NCBI GenBank assembly: GCA_027946365.1
Contig: JAPEUQ010000002.1
Location: forward strand, 248,001 to 312,000
Direction: 5' to 3'
Length of the DNA: 64,000 nucleotides
From: Kalmusia sp. IMI 367209
Taxonomy: Eukaryota; Ascomycota; Dothideomycetes; Pleosporales; Didymosphaeriaceae
Below the pieces are notes generated by a model. The model was not told the DNA's origin. It saw only the letters and a list, made by a program, of their open reading frames with translations, and made no database searches. Numbering within the stretch: position 1 is the stretch's first letter; every line of letters begins with the position of its first letter. Of the stretch, positions 10,923 to 22,294 are shown piece by piece. Both the position numbers and the translations under genes were made by a program.

Positions 10923-11770
10923 ATGGCGTCGTCCTTACCAACAATTATTCTCCTTGCCGGTGCCTTTGCCGACCCATCATGTTTCGATAGCATTGCCTTC
11001 GAGTTCCAGAAAGCTGGTTATCCAACTAGATATGCCACTGTCCTGTCTTTGAACCCAGCTGTTCCACGCGATGCCTCTACCTCTCGCGATGCGCAACATG
11101 TCCGGCGCAACTCCCTGCTTCCCTTACTTGACGAAGAGAAAGATATCATAATTCTCGCGCATTCATACGGAGGGATAGTAGCTGGCGCAGCGGCCTTCGG
11201 TTTAAGTAAGCGTGAGCGCTCCAAAGAAGGAAAGGCAGGCGGTATCATCGCACTGCTCTACGTTGCCGGAAATATCGTTCACGGAGGACAAAGCCTGCTC
11301 CAAGCTATTGGTGGCGCATATCCCCCGTTCATCGCGGAGAACTACGTATGTCCTTGAGCTACCTTCGCAAGTTTGCAGGGTCACTGATGCACTAGCAGCC
11401 TTCCGCAGGTCTTGGGATCATTCGTCCTGCAATGGAAACATTGTATAACGACATAGATTCCGAATCACCAAAGAAACTACAGCTCGAGGCTGCAATGATC
11501 CCTCATGCGCTGGCAGCGTTCGAAACACCGGCTGGTTTGCCTGCATGGGCAGAAGCAGCGTACGATGGCCATCGCGCATATATCAGAACGCTGGATGACC
11601 AGACCAATCCCCTGTTCATCCAGGACCAGTGGATGCAGGATACCGGTGTGAAATGGGATACTGCGGATATCAAGACGGGACATTGTCCGTTTATAAGTCA
11701 ACCAAAACGCCTGGCGGAGTTGTGCATCGCCTTTTTTGAGAAATGGGCGGAGTTGCTACAGTTTGGATGA
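10923..11770 (+). CDS. Alpha/beta hydrolase fold protein
   Basis: Exons 10923-11345 and 11399-11770, intron GTATGT/TAGCAG, 264 aa. The fold is shown by an oxyanion segment ILLAGAFADPSCFD, a nucleophile elbow AHSYGG (Ala in place of the first Gly of GxSxG) and a C-terminal TGHCPFISQP supplying the catalytic His. The size and pattern match small fungal esterase-like hydrolases of the AB-hydrolase-6 type (family knowledge). No signal peptide, so probably cytosolic. An upstream frame open from 10749 is non-conserved in character, so the ATG at 10923 in context CACAATGG was chosen. Confidence 0.85.
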
Positions 11771-12252
11771 TGCTAATGAGGCTGAAGTAATCAAATGAAG
11801 CAATAGAGCTTTTGTCCCAAGACACTAAAATCCATAATGATGGAATTCCACAACTGGGGCGAAGGATGAGAATGAGGATGAGACATGGTCCACTTATCTA
11901 AAATCAAGCTAGTACGATTGCCGTTTAGGATGAGCACTGACACGATGAACAGCACGCACTTGTCCGTAGGATCTTGGACACCATGCCACCCCCACAATAT
12001 CATAAGACGCTAACTACTATTTGGAACACATCCACTCGACTGCGAGCAAGAGCCATGTACACCCCCCTGCAACGACAGCAAACCCAAAATGATGCCTAGC
12101 GCTGCAGCCTGTGGCTACTACGCTATGTCGCATATAGGGTTAGATCTCGCACGAGCCTAGAGGATTGTGTTGGATATAAACTATCTTAAGGCACCTTGTT
12201 CGTATGTATAGCTCCGAATCAGCAATCAAACTGCGGAAGGTTGATCGCCACC
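11771..12252. other. Intergenic, nothing recognised
   Basis: About 480 bp without a supportable gene; promoter of the following F-box gene is expected near its 3' end. Confidence 0.4.
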
Positions 12253-13605
12253 ATGGCAGCTTTCGCTTCCCTTCCTATCGAACTTCAATACCAATGCGTC
12301 CAGTACTTTGACATCGAAACACTCAAGCAATTCCGTCTCGCATCACGAAAAGCCTCCCTCATTGGCAAGGAGTACCTTTTTGATACAGTCGTGTTGACAT
12401 TTGACGAGTCGAGCGCCGAGAGCTTCAACCACGTCCTCGAAGATGATGCCCTCAGAGCCATTGTCAAAAAAGTCATCGTTGACGATACAGAGGGTAATAT
12501 GGAAAATGAGTTCTTGAATGACGAATACGATGAAGAGGAGGAAGCGTACGTTCACCAAGCAACACCATGGAGTAATGCAATCAGCAAGATGGCGCAGTTC
12601 CCCAACCTGCGCGATGCGGAGATCTGGTTTTGCGAGGAATGCGTCGATACAGATTTTACGGGCGAGTGTTTGCAGGATCCAGAGTACAGGGAACTCTACC
12701 AGAATCGCTTCTTCGAGGCGCTCAAAGATGCGCAGGGCGTCCAAAGCTTGACACTCAAGAACATGCAAGATATGATCGTGACTACTACGGGGTCGGAAGA
12801 GGCCATTGAGGCAGTACGCGGCCGACTTAAGCGTTTCGCCATCCTTGTCGCCACGGAGGATTGCGATGCAGCGCCAGAACATCAGATCGAAAGCGAGGAA
12901 TTGCACAGCTGTTTCAACTCCTTGCTGAAAGTACATTGGTTGAATCCCTTGCAAACTCAGCTCACGCATCTCACGGTGTACAGCGATTTTGAATGGGGCA
13001 TATTCCCTTTCATGGACGTTCGAGAGATTCACTTCCCGAATCTGGTCTCGCTGGCGCTGGGTAAGTGGACTGTGGCACATGATTGGCAATTCGACTGGAT
13101 CACTTCGCATGGCGCTACCCTAGAGGAACTTATCCTTGACGACGTTGCCATTTCCTACATCATGTGGATGGAAGACGAGATGGTTGAGGCGAATTGGCCC
13201 GATATGCGCCCTTGGAAGGGCCGTGATACGGTCAAGCTATACAGTACTCGCTGGCACGAGGTGTTCCCAAAATTCCAGCAGCAATTGCCCAAGTTGAGAC
13301 ATTTTCGCACAGAGCATGAAGGATGGCAGACGTTTAGTCGTCGATATGACTTGCTCGCGAGAATCAAGCGGCCGCGGTATACCTTGTTCAATGGTGCTTG
13401 TTGGGATGACAACGCAGATCGATCGACTTACAGAAATGAGGACAAGGTTAAAATAGCAGTTGACCATCCAGGAGCCGATCAGGAAAAGAAGGATCATGAG
13501 GCCTTGAAAAACCTGCTAAAGTCACTTGGGAAGACAGAAGAGGAGATTGAAAATATGAGGGACCTGGAGTGGAATGACGACGAGAAACGATGGGACTTTT
13601 ATTGA
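12253..13605 (+). CDS. F-box protein
   Basis: Single-exon gene, 450 aa from the ATG at 12253, which lies in a perfect GCCACCATGG context. The N-terminal F-box reads FASLPIELQYQCVQYFDIETLKQFRLASRKASLIGKEYLFD in two consecutive parts. The rest is an irregular, acidic, Trp-rich leucine-repeat-like region with no motif I can name. It probably acts as a substrate adaptor in an SCF E3 ligase; the target is unknown. It ends 66 bp from the stop of the mannanase gene on the other strand. Confidence 0.8.
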   Translation: MAAFASLPIELQYQCVQYFDIETLKQFRLASRKASLIGKEYLFDTVVLTFDESSAESFNHVLEDDALRAIVKKVIVDDTEGNMENEFLNDEYDEEEEAYVHQATPWSNAISKMAQFPNLRDAEIWFCEECVDTDFTGECLQDPEYRELYQNRFFEALKDAQGVQSLTLKNMQDMIVTTTGSEEAIEAVRGRLKRFAILVATEDCDAAPEHQIESEELHSCFNSLLKVHWLNPLQTQLTHLTVYSDFEWGIFPFMDVREIHFPNLVSLALGKWTVAHDWQFDWITSHGATLEELILDDVAISYIMWMEDEMVEANWPDMRPWKGRDTVKLYSTRWHEVFPKFQQQLPKLRHFRTEHEGWQTFSRRYDLLARIKRPRYTLFNGACWDDNADRSTYRNEDKVKIAVDHPGADQEKKDHEALKNLLKSLGKTEEEIENMRDLEWNDDEKRWDFY

Positions 13606-13671
13606 ATTATAGGAGCTTTTTTTTGGAGCAAAATTTTTTTCCAGTAAATCGATGCCCCCTATCTCCTTAAC

Positions 13672-15184
13672 TTATGCTTCCCAAGTTCTCGCAGATTTTG
13701 TCTTCTTCCACCCTTGAATCTCCTCAAGGGTGAGAACGTAATCGCTAGTGTAAATCCTCTTGAGCAAATCCAAGCTATTCCAGGACCCACCCGAGATGTA
13801 ATCGCCGCTCCATACAGCAAAGTACACCCAGTCGGCTTGGTACGCCTGGAGCTGCGCTGGCTCCATAACGGAACCAATCTCCGCTGCGGCGATAATCTTG
13901 GTATCGTTTGTAAGGGTAAGAAGAGCGTTGTAGGTAGCAGAAATAGGCTAAGAAGGAAAGATTAGTTTCGGAACCCGACGCTGAAAGGATACACTTACCC
14001 CGTGATCACCCTGGGTATACGTGTCGGCGCTGACTAGATCGACCTTACTGTTGCCAGGATACCAGGATGCAGCAACCGAGTTCCACTCCCAGATCAAGTT
14101 GTTCAGTTTGTGGGTGTTGGTCAATCGATCGTACAGAATATTCCATAGCTTCTTCGCTGGCTCCGGCCCCTTAGCTCCCCACCAAAACCAGCCGCCCTCG
14201 GCCTCGTGAAGCGGTCTGAAGATGATCGGCACCGCGGCAGCCTGAAGCTTCTTGAGTTCAACAGCAATGGTATCGATGTCCTTCATGAGTAACGTGTAGT
14301 TGGCGTTGGTGGTATCCTTCAGCGCTGTCTCAATGTTGAAGTCGGTAGCGTCCGTATAAAAGCCGCTATACCATGGGTGGTCAGCAGTATCGTAGAGACC
14401 CGTTGGCGCGCCCCAATGCCATTGAAAACTGACAATGCCGCCCTTCTTAGCAAAGGCAATGGCTTTGTCGACATCAGTCGATGAAGCTCCGTGGGCTTTG
14501 CGTGACTCGGTATAATCCATGAAATCAAGACCCAAGATGGCAGGAGTCTTGCCGACATTCTGTGTGACCCAGTCAAGAGAAGCTTGATCGTGTTGTCCAG
14601 ATAGTATCTTCTTGCCGTAGACACTACCGAGATATTTGAGGAGGGCCTTCGCATCGCTGTTGGCGTTCTTGTTGATGGGGGTAGTCGTCACCTTGTGAGC
14701 ACCGCGCTTAGCAGCTGGTGCGATCTTGATAGCATCAACGAGATACCAGCCCCAGTTGTTTTGTATCTGAATGGTGTTCGAGCCGGCATTCAACAGTACC
14801 TGGCCTGCGGATACAGTGGTCCAGGCTGTAGTTGCGGGGAGAGAAACTTGTGAGCCACCAACACCGTTGAGAACAACTGTAGTGTACTTGTCTCCATACG
14901 GCCCATTATATACAATACTGAGGTCGTATAGCTGAGAGGCAGTACTCGAGATGTTGAATGTGATGGTGTCGGTTGCGGTGTCGAAACCTTCCACGTAACC
15001 AGTGCCTATCTGGATGAGCCTTGCTTTTTGTTCCGTTTACCAATATCCACCGACCTGAGAAACCTGTGACAGACGTGCCAACCGTGACGCCGTTCAAAGT
15101 AGCAGATTCTGCTTCGTAGACAGTTGTCTGTGCGAAAACACTGCTCGCGGCAGCGAAAAGACCTAGCGCTCGGGGACCCAACAT
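13672..15184 (-). CDS. Secreted endo-beta-1,4-mannanase, CBM35 plus GH26
   Basis: Exons 15184-15055, 15005-13999 and 13947-13672 (470 aa). A signal peptide (MLGPRALGLFAAASSVFA) precedes a CBM35-type binding domain (VYEAESATLNGVTVG, GYVEGFDTATDTITF, NNWGWYLVDAIKI). After a short linker comes the GH26 catalytic domain: GKKILSGQHDQ, GLDFMDYTE, FQWHWGAP, the acid/base region RPLHEAEGGWFWWG and the nucleophile region AAAEIGSV. GH26 enzymes with CBM35 cleave mannan or galactomannan in plant cell walls (established). The first intron is best modelled with an unusual GTCGGT donor and ATAG acceptor, because only this keeps the CBM35 sequence continuous (GFS-GTGYVEGF). Confidence 0.9.
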
Positions 15185-15837
15185 TGTTGCAAATGAAGCG
15201 TAAAACTTGAACTTTACCACAACACGCCTTTCATGTCCTTATATACATGGCCAACGCTGTCGGAATTCGATTCTCCAAGGATGGCACCATTTTGGCGGAA
15301 TTTGATCGCCGTGATGAAACGGCTTGGGAGCATTCGACAAAGGCCTCGAAGAGGTGGAAATCCATCAATAAGAACAACAGGAGTGTGTTTCCGAAGAGAA
15401 ATAAAGGAGGCCACATGTCGTCCTACTTAATATGTTTAAATTGTATTCATATCCTTAGCTTGGGGATCCCGCCCGGAGATCCGGTAAGCGAAGACGAGGA
15501 CCAGGTTCCGGAATTGAAGACGAACATGGCGACATCGTGGTAGCGAAGAATAGTTGAACCTCCAAACCTACTTGACTAGAGACCTTTGTGACCAGAATGT
15601 AGGCTTGTAAATCGGCCTAGTAGATGGTGCCTTTACACACCTTCCTAGACGAGACGATGATGTCATCAGACGTTGCGTCTTCTGATTGGCTATACCGCGC
15701 TCACATGCAACAACAGGATACTGTAACATGACACTGATGGAACGACTCGATGCTCATGAGACTTGGAATTTCTCAAGCCTCGAGTGTCCTCACCCACTCA
15801 AGCCACCAAGACTTTAGATTGAAAGACCTCCGCCACC
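15185..15837. other. Divergent intergenic region of mannanase and DUF4185-like gene
   Basis: This 650 bp region is shared by two genes transcribed outward. A single CreA-like CCGGAG lies at 15473-15478, which by itself is weak. No gene is visible. Confidence 0.4.
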
Positions 15838-17025
15838 ATGCACAGGCTAAAGAACGCCTTCACAGACCTCACGAACAAAATCCAAGCGCATGTTCCAAAC
15901 GACGAGAAACCACAAGCGTCCAATACTTCCCCTCATGCTACCACGACTTCCAGCTCCTGCCTGGCATGGCCCCCAAAACTCACTTGTGCACCCCAAATCC
16001 TCGGCGAAGTAACAGACCTCTCCGCCCGCAACTACCCCCGCGATCTAGGTCGCTCAGTCTCTCTCGGAGGCAAGACATACTACATGTTCGGCGACACCTT
16101 CTGCTTCAACTCCTCGGGCGACTTCCTCGGCGTAACGAACAACAGCATCGGGCTTCTCCCGGACCTGAGCGCCCCAACCAAAAGCCAGTATCTGTGCCCC
16201 GAGGCCAAGGTCCCGGAATTTGTGCCCTACACCAGCGAAGAGAAGGAATTCTGCGACCGAGAAGAAAACAAGAACGAAAACATCCGACTCGTGAACTGGG
16301 CCTTCGGCGGCATCATCGAGATACCCGGCTGCGGCGGCCGAGAAGGCTGGCTCTTCTACGACCAGGTCGAGATCCACGGCGCCACGCCTGAGAAGCAGAA
16401 CGGGACCGGGGTTGCCAGAGCACGAGTCACAGACCCCGATGGGGCGATAGAGTGCGAGCGCGTGGGAGCGTTCCCGCTCTTCCCAAGCGATGGTCCCTTG
16501 TGGGGGAACATGTCTAACATAGCTGCGCCGGATGGCTGGACGTACCTCTTATCCGGGAAAGGCCTGGACAACTACATGGCGCGGATTAGGACAGATGCCG
16601 ACTTCTCGGATAGGAGCAATTATCTGTTTCTCAAGAAGAGCGGAGCCTGGGAACCAACTTATACCGATCCTCAAGGGCCATTTGGAGAGCTGGCTCACGA
16701 CGTCCTCTGTGGACAGGGCCAGGGTGCAATCTTTTACGTCCCCGAATTCGCACCCCAAGGGAAACCGTACCTCTGGATCGGGTGCGAGAAGTTTCCGACG
16801 AGCCAGCTCTGTATGGGTGCCGCACCGAGACCGGAGGGGCCGTGGGAGACCCACAAGCTGGGCGAAATGCCCAAGATCACGGAGAATGCGAAGACGAGGT
16901 ATTGCATCTATCCGCATCTGTGGGGAAGCGATCTGTCTGGAGGACGAATTCTGATTACGTGGAGTGACGACGGGACCATGGGAGGGAAAGTTGCTGCCGC
17001 TATATTCACGTTCGCTCTGGATTAA
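15838..17025 (+). CDS. DUF4185-like beta-propeller protein
   Basis: Single-exon gene, 395 aa, start ATG in a CCGCCACCATG context. Visible blocks are RDLGRSVSLGGKTYYMFGDTF in two parts, WAFGGIIEIP, WLFYDQVEI, GPLWGNMSNIAAPDG, WEPTYTDPQGPFGELA and RYCIYPHLW. This order of GDT, Y/W-rich blades and a terminal ILITWSDDG resembles the DUF4185 group, five-bladed propellers related to glycoside-acting proteins (family recollection, not certain). There is no classical signal peptide. Proximity to the mannanase could hint at carbohydrate metabolism, but that is only inference. Confidence 0.6.
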   Translation: MHRLKNAFTDLTNKIQAHVPNDEKPQASNTSPHATTTSSSCLAWPPKLTCAPQILGEVTDLSARNYPRDLGRSVSLGGKTYYMFGDTFCFNSSGDFLGVTNNSIGLLPDLSAPTKSQYLCPEAKVPEFVPYTSEEKEFCDREENKNENIRLVNWAFGGIIEIPGCGGREGWLFYDQVEIHGATPEKQNGTGVARARVTDPDGAIECERVGAFPLFPSDGPLWGNMSNIAAPDGWTYLLSGKGLDNYMARIRTDADFSDRSNYLFLKKSGAWEPTYTDPQGPFGELAHDVLCGQGQGAIFYVPEFAPQGKPYLWIGCEKFPTSQLCMGAAPRPEGPWETHKLGEMPKITENAKTRYCIYPHLWGSDLSGGRILITWSDDGTMGGKVAAAIFTFALD

Positions 17026-17591
17026 CGTTAGAGCAAGCGATCCATTCCTAGCTGTTACACTGGACTTCATATTGGCACCTTTCTTCCCTTATAGGTTCCG
17101 ACCTTTTGTTCTGCTTTCTAGTTAACCCTTAGTAGAAACTCTTCCGTTCCATCGGGATTGTTCATATTAGCGACCGTTCATAGTCTGAACAGGCAGCTTT
17201 GATACCTCGTCTAGATAGTGCTTAGAGTAAATAATATATAGGTGATTGTTATTGTAGTTGCACAAATACTGCACGGGGCTGAAAACTCGCCAATTAGAGG
17301 TCAGTATCTCTTCTTTGTCTTCGACCTCTCCAAATAGAATACCATCTAGAGATCAAGCTCGTTAAAGCGGGGCTCTCTTTGCGATGGAAATATTAAGGAA
17401 AGATAATGTGCACCCACGCACGTCCTACTGAACAAAACATCACCTACATCAAGGGAAAAAGGTTCAAGTATTCCAAAAATTTCAGACTATATATAGGAAG
17501 TCTATCCTTCCTAAGCAACGATACCTATCGATATGCTCTAAGCGTAAGGTAAGCAAGCAAATGCTAAACGCCGCTGAATGCGTATGCAGCT
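17026..17591. other. Convergent intergenic region
   Basis: This 566 bp region lies between two converging genes and should hold their 3' untranslated regions. It is moderately AT-rich; no gene was recognised. Confidence 0.4.
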
Positions 17592-19306
17592 CTATTCGAG
17601 AAAAGTAAAAAGATTCGTGTGTACAATGTTAAGTGCGCGATCGGCTTCGCGTTCTTCAATGACGCAGGAAATGTTGATCTCGCTGGCACCTATGATCGTG
17701 TTAGCCAGCACTTTCTGCTACAGTTCAAGAATGAAAGTAAGGTGATAGAAGCGTACCTTGCGAGATCATTTCAATATTAATGTTGTTATCGCCTAGGGTG
17801 CTGAAGAAACGGCCGGAAATGCCAATCATGTTCTTCAACTGTTTGCCGACTAGGGAGACGATAGCCATGTCAGGGACAATGTCGATGGTGCCGAGGGAAC
17901 CCAGCTCGTCGATGGCGCCGTGCAGATCCTTGTCTTGGATCTTGTACTCGTCTTCGCCGCCGCCACTCAGGAGGGCGGATTCGGAGTGGATGGCCATAGA
18001 GACGTGGACTTCGGATGAGGAAATCAGGTCCACGGAGAGGTGCCAGCGGTCCAGGATGCTGAAGATGTTCATAAGGAAGCCGTGGGCACGCGTGCGCTTG
18101 TTACTGTGTACGTTAAGCACGATAACGTTGTGCTTGATGGTGACGGCCGTAGGACGCTTCGGTCGCTGCAGCGCTGTGATCAGGCTCGAGGAGCGCGTAC
18201 GGAAGAGGCCCACACTCTTGGTAGTGGACCCGGGTTCGTCCTCGAAGCGGTCGGGGAAGATGATGGTGCCGTTGCCACGCGGGTTCATGACGTTCTTGAT
18301 GCGTATGGGGATGCGGGCGCGGATGACCTGCTCCATAGTGAAGGGGTGGATGACCTCGGAGCCGTAGAAAGTCAATTCGGCCGCTTCGGAGGGCGTGACA
18401 GATGGGAGCAGACGAGCCGTAGGGACCTTGCGCGGGTCGGCCGTGAAGATGCCATCGACTTCTTTCCAGATTTGCAGTTCCTCTGCTTTGATGCCGACGG
18501 CAACCAGAGCAGCACACAAATCGGTGTAGCCGCGTCCAACAGCGCTCAAGATTCCCCCAAGGACATTGCCAAAGAAGCCCGTAATGACTGGGACCCTGTC
18601 GCCGCAAGCCTCGACCTCCCTGCCCAAAGCTTCAGCGAGGTTCTTGGAAAAAACTTCGCCCACCCCGGCCTTCATAGGCGACGGGCTCTTGAACACATCC
18701 GACACATCGACATACTGCGCCGGCGTGCCGCGGTCGTTCAACAGCGCAGCCATATACCGACAGCTCAGCTTCTCACCCTTGCTCACGATCTTGTCTTCGG
18801 CGCGGCTCGTCACCTCTTCCAGATGCTGCGCGCTCTCCAAAATCTTGACCAGGCCTGCACACTCGGTATTGACTTCGGCCTCAAACTTCGCCAGGATATC
18901 CGCATCCTTCAGCGTATCTTTCGCAGCCTGGATGTGGTCGACGCGGAGGGCTTCGACGACGTCGTCATAGGCGCGGGTGCCCGCTTTCTCGGCGGCCCTC
19001 GCGCAGCGGAGGAGCCTGTTGGTGGTGCCTTCGAGCTTGGTGGTACCGCTGCGCGCGGAGCAGACGATGGCGGCGCGATTCGTGCTCAGACCATTCCTAC
19101 AAAGTGTCAGCCCAGTCCATGCTTTCTTCCCCTCTTATGTCTTCTACCAGGGCGTCGTACTTGACAATAGCCGCTATGTTCTCCGCAAACTTTCCCACAG
19201 ACGTGCCCCCGAACTTGAGGACCACCCAGCCGCCGGGGAGGTGCTTTTCCTCGGTGTGAGCTATCCGCTCGGACGAGTGCTTGTAGCCGTTTGTGGTGGT
19301 AGACAT
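17592..19306 (-). CDS. hom3: Aspartate kinase (aspartokinase)
   Basis: Exons 19306-19161, 19096-17757 and 17689-17592 (527 aa). It catalyses ATP-dependent phosphorylation of aspartate, the first step toward Thr, Met and (via homoserine) related amino acids. The N-terminal kinase signature is VVLKFGGTSVGKF; then IVCSARSGTTKLEGTTNRLL, VPVITGFFGNVLGGILSAVGRGYTDL in two parts, and EVDGIFTADPRKVP. The C-terminus carries two ACT domains (VLNVHSNKRTRAHGFL; IVSLVGKQLKNMIGISGRFF; NINIEMISQGASEINIS), where Thr feedback control acts in yeast. The length equals the yeast enzyme. The second exon junction (CAA G / GT GCC) restores the final ACT strand. Promoter sites for the general amino acid control factor lie upstream. 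Confidence 0.95.
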
Positions 19307-20110
19307 TGTAGGATGCGAGGCTTTTCTTTCAGTCCAGTTCTATTGGTTTTGCAAAATGTTGAAGCGAATTCCCGGGAATGTATACTGGGTAATTGATGCG
19401 TGTCAAGCGGAAGAATGGGTGACTCCTCGGTCAGGCAGGGAAAAGCGTGAATTACGGGAACGGCGAACGTTCGGTGGGGTCAAATTTCGGTGCGGCGGGG
19501 CGAGGGCTGAGTCAGGACTTCAACAAATCTGTGTCAACCAAGCCGCGGCCGAGTCACACGATACGTGAATGTCAACACGCATGCCAAGCAGCGTGACAAA
19601 GGCGAACAACGCACGCTTCATTGCGGGAGGGACGCTCGTTCGGTGCCGAATACCTATATGTACATGCCGTGCCCGTATTGCTATGTACGTGCAGTGGGAT
19701 TTTCACGGTTAGCTTCTCGGACCGACACCAGTCACAGCATTTTCAGCACCGGAGACGCAGCCCATGTCACGAACATATTCATTGGTGCATATCGAAACAA
19801 AGTAGTGATCCCGCTCGCTGGCGGCGTTCACTATAGACTCCAAATTGAGAAAGCGCCGTGCAAATGCTGGTCAAACGCCCCTCAAAACGCCCTCTACATG
19901 GCCATCGCCAAGTCCTGCCACAGTAACCCACCGACGCCATGCATGTTGAAAACAATCTTGCCAGCCCTACTGGCTCCATATGCGCCGAATTCCGGATGAA
20001 TACATGATTCTAACCTGCAAGTGCAGGGGAATCTGGCGTGAACAAATGGAACCCCCCTCTCTTTGCTAGTCCACTCAGTAATACTGCGCGGGCTGTTCAT
20101 ACAGGCGGTC
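19307..20110. other. Intergenic between aspartokinase and the kinase gene
   Basis: Apart from the Gcn4-type sites, no gene is supported. Short open frames around 19565-20000 lack conserved features. Confidence 0.4.
19420..19557. promoter_or_regulatory. Gcn4/CPC1-type sites upstream of aspartokinase
   Basis: A perfect TGAGTCA lies at 19508-19514, with near matches TGACTCC (19420-19426) and CGAGTCA (19550-19556), all 110-250 bp upstream of the start codon. TGA(C/G)TCA is the binding site of Gcn4/CPC1, which induces amino acid synthesis genes, including HOM3 in yeast (established). Binding here is inferred. Confidence 0.6.
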
Positions 20111-21826
20111 CTATCGCCTGTAAATGTCACGGTCCCGCTCGCGCGCCCTGTCCCTTCGATCGGGACTTCGCGAGCGCGTCCTGCCGTCCCGTCTGTCTCG
20201 TCCAAAGTTGCGCGAATCTCCCGTTCGGTCCCGGTCTCGGTAGCCCCTGCCACGGTCCGAGCGATCGTCAGGCAATCCATCTCGCGAATGGCCCGAATCT
20301 CTGGAACCACGTCTGCCATCTCTTGGCCTATCATCAGGGTCTCGTGATCGACGGTCTTCTCGAGGTCGTGCTCCTTCGCCATAACTAGGGATGTAGGTGT
20401 CTCCAGGCGGGGCACGGTCGCGGTCGCGGTGCCCACGCTCACCGCCTTGTCCATAGCGAGCGTGAGGAAGCGGATGCCGGCCATCAGGAGGAACTGGAAG
20501 ATTTGCACCGTTGCCACCCCAATGCGGCCTTCGATCTCCGGGTGGAGGGGGTGGTTGCCTGTGATCATATCCTGGCCCTCTGCGATCGTGGTTTCCTCGT
20601 GGCCGGTCAACGCCAGGCGGTCCTCTATCGGATGGCCCATACCTCCTATCGCCATTACCCCAGCCAGGGCCACTCGGTGGGGGGCCGGATCCAGTCCATT
20701 CGCCATTGGGGCCACCCCCTACTGTACCTCCTGCGGGCGCCGGTGGTAGGGCCTGCTTCTGACCGCGAGCGTTGCGCCTGTCAAGCTCATGGGAATCGGC
20801 AAAGGTAGGGATATCTTCCTCGCGCATCGGTTTCGGGTCTTCTTTGAAGTAGGGGTGGTCGATAGCATCGATAGCATTGATGCGCTTTCGCCAGTCGAGC
20901 GTCAACAGTTTGCTGATAAGGTCAAGTCCCTGCGTGCTGAGCTCGCGGAATCGGTGGGAGAGCTGTCCTGTGCTGGGTGCGAAGTTTCTGACTGGTTCGG
21001 CGCCAGGTAGCTGATTCCATCCTGGCATGTTCTGATCATTCGGCGAGCCAACTAATTCGAAGATAATCTGGGCTTGGTGGAGGTCGGACTGTCCGGCGAG
21101 GATAGGCTTGCGCTTGAACATCTCGCCGAAGACACAACCGGCGCCCCACATGTCAATAGCAGGTGTGTATCGCCGCAGTTGTAGCAGCAGCTCAGGGGGG
21201 CGGTACCACCTGGTGACCACTAATGTAGTGTACTCTCGTCGAGCCTCGCCATTCCCCTTGCCGCGCTGTGGCACAGGCTCTTCGTAGTGCCGCGCGAGAC
21301 CAAAGTCTGCAATTTGGAGTCGTCCGCGGTTGTTGATGAGCAAATTCGCAGCTTTCATATCTCGGTGGAGGATGTGTTCATTGTGTAGATAGCGCAAGCC
21401 CTTGAATAGCTGCAGCATGTAGCACTTGATCTGGGGCGCCGAGAAGTGTACGTCGGGGTTGTCCAGCAGGCCAGAGAGATCATGGTCCATGTACGGCATG
21501 ACCATGTATAGGATGGCGCGCTTCCTGCCCTCGGCCTTGGGTCGCTCAACGGACATCTCCTCCAGCTTTAGCACGTTCTCGTGTGAGAGCATTTTGAGCA
21601 GCTTGATCTCGCGCAGGGCCGTGATGGGGAAGCCATCCTTTTCGTTGTGGGTGAGAATCTTCTTCATGGCGAAAATGCGGCCGGTTCGGACCTGACGCGC
21701 CTTGTGCACCTCTCCAAAGGTACCCTCGCCCAGCTTCTGGAGCAGCTCGTACTCGCCGATCTTGGAGCAGCCCTTGAAGTGACGCTTGATGCCCTTCAAG
21801 GGCGGGGGGCCGACGGCGGTCGCCAT
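20111..21826 (-). CDS. bur1: Cyclin-dependent kinase of the BUR1/CDK9 type
   Basis: Single-exon gene, 571 aa. The N-terminal kinase domain shows the Gly loop [14 protein letters not shown], the Lys in FAMKKI, the CDK9-type cyclin-contact helix PITALRE, catalytic loop [17 protein letters not shown], and an activation segment with [17 protein letters not shown]. The PITALRE helix is the hallmark of CDK9/BUR1, which with its cyclin phosphorylates the RNA polymerase II tail and Spt5 (established). From about residue 350 the protein becomes a long tail, first Pro/Gly-rich and then built of RD/RS dipeptides. The tail is probably disordered and could bind RNA or polymerase. It is nuclear by inference. 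Confidence 0.9.
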   Translation of the reverse strand: MATAVGPPPLKGIKRHFKGCSKIGEYELLQKLGEGTFGEVHKARQVRTGRIFAMKKILTHNEKDGFPITALREIKLLKMLSHENVLKLEEMSVERPKAEGRKRAILYMVMPYMDHDLSGLLDNPDVHFSAPQIKCYMLQLFKGLRYLHNEHILHRDMKAANLLINNRGRLQIADFGLARHYEEPVPQRGKGNGEARREYTTLVVTRWYRPPELLLQLRRYTPAIDMWGAGCVFGEMFKRKPILAGQSDLHQAQIIFELVGSPNDQNMPGWNQLPGAEPVRNFAPSTGQLSHRFRELSTQGLDLISKLLTLDWRKRINAIDAIDHPYFKEDPKPMREEDIPTFADSHELDRRNARGQKQALPPAPAGGTVGGGPNGEWTGSGPPPSGPGWGNGDRRYGPSDRGPPGVDRPRGNHDRRGPGYDHRQPPPPPGDRRPHWGGNGANLPVPPDGRHPLPHARYGQGGERGHRDRDRAPPGDTYIPSYGEGARPREDRRSRDPDDRPRDGRRGSRDSGHSRDGLPDDRSDRGRGYRDRDRTGDSRNFGRDRRDGRTRSRSPDRRDRARERDRDIYRR

Positions 21827-22294
21827 GGTGGGTGTGGGGTGGGGTGGGGTGGGTTGCGTGTGCGGGCGTTGAGGAGGTGGTTGCGAAGTTTGGTGCAGGT
21901 CCTTGTTAGAGCGCCGGGCGCGGTGAAAGTATGGAAAGCGTGTCGATGCTGCGCAAGCGGGCGCGCAAAGGATATGGAGTTCGCAGGCTCGTCGGCGTGG
22001 CAGGCGCTGCCATTAGGTACGTCGTCGAGGGGCGAAATCCTATCGTGGCGGCATCATCAGAGCAATCGGCCTATGTCGCAGAGGAGAGGCGATTGACGAG
22101 GGTCGCGGCGATTGAGGGCCCCGTCTCGCCAAGCGATCCGCTTTTGCAAGGGAGCTTGGATCGGACCTCACATCACCGAACACTGTGCACATCCAACACG
22201 CCATTGCAGCGCCCCCACGACAGGTAGTTGCTCTCGCCCATCGCTGCCTGACGCGCAGTTGCTGACTTGATCCATCGCAGGTTCGAACACCACC
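21827..22294. other. Divergent promoter, kinase and complex I subunit
   Basis: This 468 bp region is shared by two divergently transcribed housekeeping genes. It starts with a G/T-rich tract (GGGTGTGGGGTGGGG) just upstream of the kinase ATG. A GCAG-like acceptor lies 16 bp before the complex I gene start and could end a 5' UTR intron. Confidence 0.4.

Noticed and set aside
15473..15478. CreA-type site CCGGAG in the mannanase promoter
   Set aside because: A single six-base match is expected by chance in 650 bp; CreA targets usually carry clustered sites.
22281..22294. tRNA-like T-loop GGTTCGAAC before the complex I gene
   Set aside because: No matching acceptor or anticodon stems around it; it is the leader just before the start codon.
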